This document shows, in pieces, positions 30,306 to 39,000 of a stretch of DNA of 41,710 bases. Source of the stretch: an uncultured Clostridia bacterium (lineage in GTDB: Bacteria; Bacillota; Clostridia; Oscillospirales; Acutalibacteraceae); the NCBI GenBank assembly GCA_947166135.1, contig CAMVDB010000011.1:1-41710 (forward strand), written 5' to 3'. Both the position numbers and the translations under genes were made by a program. Each line of letters starts with the position of its first letter. Within the stretch, counting starts at the first letter, position 1. Below the pieces are notes generated by a model that did no database searches, was not told where the DNA came from, and worked only from the letters and a program-made list of their open reading frames with translations.

Positions 30306-32132
30306 ATGAATCGACAATTTATATTTCGGCGGGTCGTATCGGCGTTATTAGTTGTGCTTTTAACGGTGATGCTGATCGTTCCGATGACTTTGCCGGTCAG
30401 CGCAGCCAACAAGCGCTTCATCACGGAGATTCGTTTAGAATCCGGGGAAGACGCTGTGGCGACTCTTGAAGCGGACGGATGGTCGGTCACGATGGTCGGA
30501 CTGAACGTGACCTCCGAAGTCGCCTCACAGGTATATCTCGCGTACAAAATGAATACCGGATCCCCGATTACAAACGTGATCTTATCTCCCGATGTGGGCG
30601 ATTCTTATACGGATAAAGACGGTATCGTTTATCGGTGCGTCAGTCACGTAGACGTCAACGAAGGTATCGGAGGCGGCGCAGGCTGTCTTTATGCTACCTC
30701 TGACGCGAGAGTCGGCGAGCCGCTTGTAGGATTAGACGTTCTGCGCGGCAGTAAAGAGGAAGGCGAAACGCTGTATCCCATTACTAACGACGGTGCGCAG
30801 ATCGTTCGTACCCCGAGCGGCGCTCCTGCCGACCTTGAAGCGGGAAGCGATACAAACGTTGTTTATCTCGCTCAGATCCGCGACGGTATCGTGCGGCCCT
30901 ATATCAGCGAGATCGGCGTTATTACCGATTCGGATAAGTGGAACGCCGTATATACCGCCAGTGAACGCGGCTATGATTATTATGTCGACGGCGATATCGA
31001 CGATTCGTCCGAGACCTATACCATCATCGGCTATGATCGCACCGCTGATCCCGCTGAGGCGGTCACCGGTATCACCGCCGTTTCCGCCCGGACGGTGAAG
31101 GCGCTCGAGGATGAAAACATCGTTGATGCGTCGGCAAATCAGTCGGATAAATCTTCCGCGGCGGCGGTCACGATCTCCGACGCGGAGTATGTGCGAATCT
31201 CCGGTAAGCCGATCGAAGGCGAAGAACCTTTCTATATTTACCGGTCTAAAGATAAAAAAGCCGGCAATCCGATCTCCATGCTTTATGCCGAGAAGACCGA
31301 ACAGAAGCAGAACTTCCTGATGGGTACCTGGGCAAACGGCTATTTCTTCTCCCCGGGCGTGACTACCGCCTACACCTTCAGCGTGAACGATGATCGGTAT
31401 TCGACGCTGCCGGAGGATCAAACGGTATTGACCAAGCTGCCCGTACAACTGCTGGACAGCTTTGCGTCGGCTGATTCTCCCGCAGAACCCACGGAGGCGG
31501 TCGAAGAAGTCTCGGCAGAGACGGAATCACCGATGGATGAACAGGTCGCTCAGGAGGAAGAGCAGCAAAACGCGGAAGAAGCGAATAATGCCGACTCAGA
31601 ACAGCAAAACGCGGAAGTAGCAAATAATGCCGACTCAGAGCAGCAAAACGCGGAAGAAGCGAATAATGCCGACTCAGAACAGCAGCAGGGCAACGAAGAA
31701 GGAATAGAGAACGCTGTCAATAAGGGAGAAAACCCTCCGGCGGAAGAGAATCCCGAAGTCGTTCAGGAAGCTGAGGCGGAGACCGAGTCCGACAAACCGG
31801 TCAAATGTATCAATCTCTCCATCCTCACTCCCCGCGACGGCCTTCCCGATACCGCGTCAAATCTCACCGGTATGCGCGGCGATCCGGCGGCTCCGTATGT
31901 CGAGCGGACCGAGCGCGGCGACCGCGTCAATAAATTCCAGGCGTCCGTTTTCGGAAAGGGCGGCGTTATCGCGCTGATCATCGGCGGCGTGCTGATCGTT
32001 GCCTTGGCGGTGTATGCCGTTATCCGCAAAAAACGCTCTGACGGAAAAGAATCCGAGAATTCAAAAAAAGCAAACAAACCCGGTAAAGCAAAAAAAGCGA
32101 AGAAACAATATAAGTCGAAGAAATCGAGGTGA
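30306..32132 (+). CDS. Exported, C-terminally anchored repeat-unit surface protein (608 aa)
   Basis: The chain starts with a signal peptide (about 1-34, ending PVSAA). A first copy of the ~60-residue unit discussed in the findings follows (about 35-96: ITEIRLESG, GWSVTMVGLN, VYLAYKMNTGSPITNV). Further hairpins of the same type are CLYATSDARVGEPLVGLDVL, YTIIGYDRTADPAEAVTGI and FYIYRSKDKKAGNPISM. An acidic linker (about 395-510) contains three 13-residue repeats of EQQNAEEANNADS. A C-terminal anchor, ASVFGKGGVIALIIGGVLIV (about 549-574), is followed by a very basic tail rich in Lys. There is no LPxTG motif. ATG 30306 is chosen over GTG 30297, which is part of the AGGTGG site. The next gene starts 5 bases after the stop. 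Confidence 0.82.
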   Translation: MNRQFIFRRVVSALLVVLLTVMLIVPMTLPVSAANKRFITEIRLESGEDAVATLEADGWSVTMVGLNVTSEVASQVYLAYKMNTGSPITNVILSPDVGDSYTDKDGIVYRCVSHVDVNEGIGGGAGCLYATSDARVGEPLVGLDVLRGSKEEGETLYPITNDGAQIVRTPSGAPADLEAGSDTNVVYLAQIRDGIVRPYISEIGVITDSDKWNAVYTASERGYDYYVDGDIDDSSETYTIIGYDRTADPAEAVTGITAVSARTVKALEDENIVDASANQSDKSSAAAVTISDAEYVRISGKPIEGEEPFYIYRSKDKKAGNPISMLYAEKTEQKQNFLMGTWANGYFFSPGVTTAYTFSVNDDRYSTLPEDQTVLTKLPVQLLDSFASADSPAEPTEAVEEVSAETESPMDEQVAQEEEQQNAEEANNADSEQQNAEVANNADSEQQNAEEANNADSEQQQGNEEGIENAVNKGENPPAEENPEVVQEAEAETESDKPVKCINLSILTPRDGLPDTASNLTGMRGDPAAPYVERTERGDRVNKFQASVFGKGGVIALIIGGVLIVALAVYAVIRKKRSDGKESENSKKANKPGKAKKAKKQYKSKKSR

Positions 32133-32137
32133 CAGAT

Positions 32138-35100
32138 ATGAAAAAACGAATGACTGCGCTGCTCGCGGCGCTCATCCTGACGCTGTTCTGTCTGCCTCTG
32201 CACATATTTGCGGCTCAGACCTCCGATAACGTGCTGTCGCTCGACGGCATCGACGCCGTTGATGAAGCGGACGATCTGGAGCGTTACGGCTTAGACGAGG
32301 AATACGCGATCGTACCCTGTAACGCAGGAGGCTCCGCGGTTGATCTCAGCAGCAACGGCAAAGATATTCACCTTTGGAAAACGCACCGAAAGACCAATCA
32401 GGTCTGGACGGTCGGCAAGGTCGGCGACTATTACTACATAAAGAACAAATCGAACGGCAATGTCGTGGACATCCCGTACGCGAACACCGAAAGCGGTAAG
32501 GGACTTCAATGCTGGAAATATACCGGCGGCGGCACTCAGCTCTGGCGGCTGGAAAGCATGGGCGACGGCACCTACACTATCCACTCAAAGGCCAACGATT
32601 CGCTCGTCTGGAATGTAAGAGGATTCTCATGGGACAACGGAGCGGCGATCCAGCTTTACAGAATGAACGGTGAAGCCAATGAACGCTTCCGCTTTGTCCA
32701 TACCTCGACGATCGAGCCGATGTCCGAATGGGGATCATCCCGCCGCGACTGCTACGGTTCTGACTGGTCTGTATGGGACGGCTCTATGTCCTCTGTGAAT
32801 TGGTATCACAGCCACAGTAATGAGAAAGACCTGTATATTAAAAGCGCAGCCGACCTCGGCGGTCTGGTCAGTCTTGTCATGAACAACTACGACATGAAGG
32901 GCAAGACCATCCACTTGATGTGCGATGTCAATCTTGCCGGTATCCAATGGACGCCGATCGGCTTCAATAATCACTGGTTCCGCGGAAGCTTCAACGGTCA
33001 CAATCACGCGATCGTCGGACTGAGCAATACAAACACCGACGACTACAGCGGATTGTTCGGAATGGTGGAGGGCGGTACAATCTGCAACCTCGCGGTAAAA
33101 GGCACCATGAAAGGCGACGACCACGTCGGCGGAATCGTGGGTATTTTGCAATCCGGACATATATGCAACGTTTACAGTGAGGTCAACATCATCAACGCCA
33201 CAGATATCCGCGAGGGCGGTATCGTCGGCGCGATCGCTTTCGGCGGTCTGGTGGATCACTGCACGCAGAACGCCACCGTCAATTCCGACGATTGGGACGA
33301 CCACAGGGGCGGTATTGCGGGCTACAGCGACGGCTGCATCCGCTACTGCGTCAACAACGCCACGGTCAACCACAATGACGACTGTGCCGGCGGTATCGTC
33401 GGTACCCTCGGTTCGGGCCTTGTTGAATTCTGTGCAAACCACGGTACGATCGGCGGCGGCGGACGATCCGAGCGCATCGGAGGCATCGTCGGCGAGATGA
33501 CAGGCTACGGCATCATCATCGGCTGCTATAACGACGGTAAGGTCTTCAGTACCGGCGACGATTATATCGGCGGTATCTGCGGCAGGGCGGCTCAGGATTG
33601 GAGAGTGTTCTACTGTATCAACGAAGGCAGAGTTTACGGCAATGATCAGATCGGCGGTATCTGCGGCGAAGGCAGACCGATCAAATGTCTGAACATGGGT
33701 GTTGTGACCGGTGACAGCGAAGTCGGCGCCATCAGCGGAAATGCGAAATCAGATATTCCGTACTGCTATGCGCTGGCTTATTCCTCCATGTATCTCAGCG
33801 GTAAAGCCGGTGATCGCTCAAGCTGGGTCAACTCACCTGAGCTCCTCTCCGGAAAGATCTGCTATCAGATGAACAAGGATGACGTTACTTACAAAGACTA
33901 CGGTATCACGGAAGTTATGTCACAGAATATCGGATCTGATCCCTATCCTACGTTCGGTTCTTCCATGGTAACTATGAGCGGCGACGCCTACTCGAATAAC
34001 GGTTTCCGCGTTACGGCGGAATGTGAGCGCGGCTACGGCAGCATCGAGGGCGCCGGTTCTTATAAGGCGGGGGAGAAGGTCATGCTGACCGCCAAGCCCG
34101 CCGCGGGCTGCGTATTTGACCATTTTGAGGTCAAGAGCGCCGAGAACAACAGCCAATGGACCGGCTTCAACGGCTCAAAATACGATTACCCCGCCGTTAC
34201 GGTCAAAACCTATAAAGAAGAAACGTTTAAATTAACCGATAAGATAGACAAAAGCTACACTGTCAAAGCGATCTTCAAGGTCTTTGATGAAACGCCGGAC
34301 GATATGAAGGTCACGGTCAAGGTCGAGTTGGAATGTGTGGACGACGTCGGCGGCTGGAACAGCGGTATCCTCCCGGTCGATCTGGTGGATTCCGCAGGCG
34401 AAAAGCACCATTGGGAAACGAGCTGCGAAAGTATCGACGGCGAGGGTGAAAAGGTGGATCACACCTTTGATCTGGGAACGGCAAGCCCCGTTGCGGTGAA
34501 TGTCGCTCCTGATTTCGGCGGCGGTCTGACCTTCCGATCTTACGGACTGAAAGCCCGTATGTGGGTGAACGGAAGCGGAACCGCAATGGAAAGTAATAAA
34601 GTGACGATCCGTTCGTGGCCGTTCGTAACTTCCAAACACGGCGGCGACTATATGAATATCTCCTTTGAGAATTTCGGCAACTCCATTGTCAGCGGTATGG
34701 CTTTCACCACCTGCAAGGAAGCGTGGGAGAACGGAAAGAGCAACTCCTCGTCGACCATCCGTCTTGAAAGCGCGTGGCTGCTCGGCAGCCCGCTGGAGCT
34801 GAGCGATAATCAAAGCGTAAAAGTGGACCTGAACGGCTATCCCATCATCCGCACCATCAAAAAGACTCAGGACGACGGCGAACTGTTCAAGGTCGGCAAA
34901 GGCGCGACTCTCACGATCGTGGATTCAACGCCCGCGCGCAAGAGCTGCGGCAACTTCACGGGCGGCAGCATCCAGGGCGGCAGAAGCGACGACACCGCCG
35001 GCCTGATCGAATGTGAGGGCAAGCTCATCATGACGGGCGGTACGCTGTATAACGGCGGCACCACCGACAAGGGCGGCGCGATCAAGCTTTCGGGTTCTGC

Positions 35101-36064
35101 CGAGGCGACCCTCAACGGCGTGCTGATCTCCAACTGCTGGACGGACAAAGCGACGTTCACACAGAACGAGGGCGGCGCGATCTACATGAGAGACTCGGCT
35201 AAGGCAACGCTCAATAACTGCACCATCCGTTACTGCCGTGCGCACGACTGGGGCGGCGGTATCTATCTGGAAGACGACGACAACCGACTCAACTGTGAAA
35301 ACGTCAATATCCTTTTCTGTACATCTGACGACGATCAGGGCGGCGGTGTTTATCAGGACCACGGCGAGACCCACTGGGTAGGCGGCAAGATATCGAACTG
35401 CCGCGCGAGTAAGGATGACGGCGGCGGCTTCTATCAGAACAACGGCAAGGTTTATATCGAAAAAGTCGATTTTGAGGGCAACTACTCCGAGGAAAACGGC
35501 GCCGCAATCTACTCAAATACCGATGACGGACTGTGGCTGATCGGCTGCAGCATGACCGGCAATAAGGCAGACGACAGCGGCGGCGCTCTGTATATAGATG
35601 AAGAGAACCTCTATATGGAGGACTGCTCCGTGATCTCTAATACTGCGGTCAAATACGGCGGCGGTGTCTATATCGACAGCGACGGGGCGATCAGCGTCGG
35701 CGGAACGACAGTCGTTCGCAGTAACGACGGTGAAGGTTCCACGGATAATCTCTTGCTTGAAAAAGGCGCGCTGATCTTCGATTCCGGTCTGGAGCCCGGG
35801 TCTGAGATACACCTGCGCTCCGACTCCGACGGTAATGTAAAGCTCGGAGGCAACCTTACGAGCGAATATCAGATGAATCAATATTTCCGTGCCGATTACG
35901 GAAAGCTGGAGCTGACGGATACGAAGACCGTCGATACCGATCTCAAAGCTTCGGTATTCTCCGGCGGTTTCACGGCGCTGATCATCGGCGCGGTGATCAT
36001 TGTCGCGGCGACGGTCGGAGGATTGATCTACAGCCGCAGGAGGCGGAAAGGAGGAACACAGTGA
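32138..36064 (+). CDS. Exported ricin-lectin/GLUG/beta-helix surface protein (1308 aa)
   Basis: Signal peptide is at about 1-27. A ricin-B-like lectin trefoil (about 56-190) shows QVWTVGK, QLWRLES and ERFRFVH, the Q-x-W type turns that bind sugars. GLUG-like repeats (about 303-547) recur as HVGGIVG, EGGIVGA, CAGGIVGT, YIGGICG and QIGGICG. An InlB-B-like repeat follows (about 621-718, YGSIEGAGSYKAGEKV). A right-handed beta-helix of Pmp-like GGAIY/GGGIY/GGGVY rungs spans about 941-1195. The anchor ASVFSGGFTALIIGAVIIVA (about 1275-1301) is followed by a short basic tail. It is membrane-tethered and probably binds glycans. The start at 32138 has GAGGTGA upstream, and the stop overlaps the next start by 4 bases. 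Confidence 0.85.
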   Translation: MKKRMTALLAALILTLFCLPLHIFAAQTSDNVLSLDGIDAVDEADDLERYGLDEEYAIVPCNAGGSAVDLSSNGKDIHLWKTHRKTNQVWTVGKVGDYYYIKNKSNGNVVDIPYANTESGKGLQCWKYTGGGTQLWRLESMGDGTYTIHSKANDSLVWNVRGFSWDNGAAIQLYRMNGEANERFRFVHTSTIEPMSEWGSSRRDCYGSDWSVWDGSMSSVNWYHSHSNEKDLYIKSAADLGGLVSLVMNNYDMKGKTIHLMCDVNLAGIQWTPIGFNNHWFRGSFNGHNHAIVGLSNTNTDDYSGLFGMVEGGTICNLAVKGTMKGDDHVGGIVGILQSGHICNVYSEVNIINATDIREGGIVGAIAFGGLVDHCTQNATVNSDDWDDHRGGIAGYSDGCIRYCVNNATVNHNDDCAGGIVGTLGSGLVEFCANHGTIGGGGRSERIGGIVGEMTGYGIIIGCYNDGKVFSTGDDYIGGICGRAAQDWRVFYCINEGRVYGNDQIGGICGEGRPIKCLNMGVVTGDSEVGAISGNAKSDIPYCYALAYSSMYLSGKAGDRSSWVNSPELLSGKICYQMNKDDVTYKDYGITEVMSQNIGSDPYPTFGSSMVTMSGDAYSNNGFRVTAECERGYGSIEGAGSYKAGEKVMLTAKPAAGCVFDHFEVKSAENNSQWTGFNGSKYDYPAVTVKTYKEETFKLTDKIDKSYTVKAIFKVFDETPDDMKVTVKVELECVDDVGGWNSGILPVDLVDSAGEKHHWETSCESIDGEGEKVDHTFDLGTASPVAVNVAPDFGGGLTFRSYGLKARMWVNGSGTAMESNKVTIRSWPFVTSKHGGDYMNISFENFGNSIVSGMAFTTCKEAWENGKSNSSSTIRLESAWLLGSPLELSDNQSVKVDLNGYPIIRTIKKTQDDGELFKVGKGATLTIVDSTPARKSCGNFTGGSIQGGRSDDTAGLIECEGKLIMTGGTLYNGGTTDKGGAIKLSGSAEATLNGVLISNCWTDKATFTQNEGGAIYMRDSAKATLNNCTIRYCRAHDWGGGIYLEDDDNRLNCENVNILFCTSDDDQGGGVYQDHGETHWVGGKISNCRASKDDGGGFYQNNGKVYIEKVDFEGNYSEENGAAIYSNTDDGLWLIGCSMTGNKADDSGGALYIDEENLYMEDCSVISNTAVKYGGGVYIDSDGAISVGGTTVVRSNDGEGSTDNLLLEKGALIFDSGLEPGSEIHLRSDSDGNVKLGGNLTSEYQMNQYFRADYGKLELTDTKTVDTDLKASVFSGGFTALIIGAVIIVAATVGGLIYSRRRRKGGTQ

Positions 36065-39000
36065 AAAAGTTCAGACATTTTCTTGCGATGGTCGCGCTGG
36101 TGCTCATAATCAGCATTTTTATCGCCAGCGAACCGTGTCAGATGGTATCCGCCGCGGTCGGTCAGGATGTCAAGCTTTCAAAGCAATATCTGAGCGAACT
36201 CAAGATGTTCTACGGCGCCAGCGAGAGCGACGCGCGCTCTGTCTGTGAAAAGGAAGGATATACCTTCTGCCCGACCGACCTCAACGAGGGAGGCGTCGTG
36301 GTGGATTACGATTTCTTTGCGATGGACGACATCAATGTTATTAAGGATAAGGAAGTACATACATATTTGGGCTATAAGACCACAGACGACCCTGATGATG
36401 CGATCACGGATGTTACTCTGCTGGATATGAAATACACCCATTATGAAAAAATAGACTATCAGGACTTCTTAGATAAGCATCTCGGAGATTTCAGAGACAA
36501 AGCGGCTAAGATGATGGTGCTTGCAAACGAGCTTTCAAAAAAGCTGGAAGCAGGCAGTCCGAACGCGCAGATAGTGTATGATTCTCTGAATATGCTCTAT
36601 ATGGACGAGAGTAAACCGCACGACTCACTGCAGAACCAGCTCGGCTACTATCTCGTCAACAACGCTGATATTACGTTTTTTGAGAAGTTTCTCCAGCGCG
36701 GAAACGCCATGGTGCTGAACAAGATCATCAATCTCTTGTGTAACGCGACGGCTGACTACGAAGCGGACGGCACGACATGGGTCGACCGTTCAAAGGTCAG
36801 CGAGGTCGCGGTCGAGTATGCCAACGCGACCTCGGCTCAGAAGAATTGGTACGATCAGAACTTACAGGACGGCGCAAAGGCATTTGTCAGCGCTATCCGC
36901 AGCTTCAGAGATACGTACGTCGAGGCGAAACAACTCCATGACGCTCACGGAAATTCGTTCGGATACGCCGAGCTTGAGGGGATGACGGAAGAAAACGCCT
37001 TGGAAAAGATCCGTGCTGCCGGTACATCCTGCCGCTATCCGGAGTATATCGACGCGATGAAGACCTATACACTTCTCGACAATATTCCTTACCGGACAGC
37101 AGGGGAGACGGTCGTCAGTAACGCTTCTCTGCTGGTCGATAACGCATCGACAGAAGTCTCCGGTGAGGAGACGAGCGAAGGCTCACAGGAAGAGGCGGTC
37201 GACGAGTCGCAGAAGCCTGCGATCGAACCGCAGACCTTCTCAACCAATCTGACACTTGCGCAGTACATCATGGATCTGGCGTCGGATGATTCGCTGGAGG
37301 ATCACCTCTCTACCGTTTATCCGATCGTCGCGTCGATGTCAGGGGCGCAGCGAGTGGCGCTGTCGCTCTGCGGCTTCGGTAAATTTGTCGAAGGACTTTA
37401 TCAGGCGAACGACTACCCTGCCAACCGTACCAAGGCGATCAATGAGGTGATACAGAAGGCAAAGGACGCAGGCTTCGGCGACGGCAGACTGTACGTCTGG
37501 ACGGGCATGGATACCACACTCTATGATAAGAAGGTTGTACAGACCGACGCCAGTAAAGAAGCCGCGGCTTGCGGCGCTGAAGTGAAGAACGCGGAGGATG
37601 CGGCCAGGCGCAAGACGCAGGATAAGCTTACCATGGCACTGAACATCGTAGATATGACCACGCTCATCTACGGCGGTGTCGGAACGCTTATCAGTTTGGC
37701 TGTCGGTTCGTTTTGGACCTTAGGTACCACTCTCCTCGAAGGCGCGGGTTTGTACCTTTTGGCAGAGATGACCGGTATGGCGGTCATCACCGCCATAGGC
37801 GGCGTGCTGATGTGCGCGCTGTATGTACTGAATATTCTTTGCATTGTAGTCGGCGTTGTTTTGCTTCTCTATAATATTATGAAAGCGATCGGCATCTTTA
37901 ACCAAAAGGACGCGATCAACTATGACGATATTCCGGACGTTGTTTTTGACGCGCGGAAAACGAGTACCGGCACCTATTCGGTGCGCTACGACGCGATACG
38001 CAGTAACTCATACTCGTTCTGGGATCGAAACCTTGATGATTATTCGGATAAGATGTATGAGCGAATGAGGGACAGAACAAAGAGCAACTACGCCGATGTG
38101 GCAGCGTATATGGGCTTCTACGATCGGTGGGCCGTGATGTATTACACCAAGTCGCCCGCAGCGGGCGAGCCCATCGAGGTGAAGGAAGGTCAGCAGCCCT
38201 TTGTGACTCGGGGCGACTATCAGCCGCCCGAGGGATATCGCCCGCTGACGCTGATCATCGGCTCCTCGGCGGAGGACGTTAACAGTGTAATTGTTGGAAA
38301 AAAACAGGGTACGCCGCTTTACGTTTTCTTCCCCGGCACTCCTGAAGGAAAATCCAACGGAGGTATCGTCGCCGACAACGGCTCCTATGTCACCGAAGTG
38401 CGCTTTTCCTACGATGATAATATGCAGAACGCGATCAACCGTCTGAAAGCGAGCAATTTCCAGTATTATGACGTGAACCTTACGCCCGATAAGGGGTTCA
38501 CCTATCTCGGCTACAAGCTCGGCTCAGCGGCGAACGCCCTGACGGATATCCGCGTTTCCACAAGTACCGTGAATGCGATCCCCTTTGGCAACGCGAGCTA
38601 CGGCAGGATGGGCATGGACGGCCATGATACTTCGGCGTACGGCATGACGATTTTCGCTACTAAGTCTAAGGAGGCGGGCTCGCCGATCGTGGCGCTCTCG
38701 CTCGATAATAAGCGCCGGGAGCTCGGCAGCGGAATGGAGCCCGTGTGTCTGTTCAGCGGCGGCAACGCCGTTGATATCGGTACCAACTGGAAGAACAATA
38801 TCCTCGACACGGGTTCGTCCGACAACGTAGGCTTCTTCACAGATAACATGGTCGGGAACAGCGGCAGCAGTGTTTATAAAAATTCAAAGAAAAACTATTC
38901 TTATGACTTTATAAGTCAGGACGATCCGGCAAACGGCTTCTATCTCTACTTCCAGCCGAAGGAACAGTTCAAATCCACGGACGCGAACGGAAAACCCGCC

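Noticed and set aside
31800..36060. LPxTG-type sortase signals at the ends of the surface proteins
   Set aside because: Neither the 608-aa nor the 1308-aa protein has LPxTG or a clear variant before its final helix. The shared ASVF-Gly helix is described as a different anchor.
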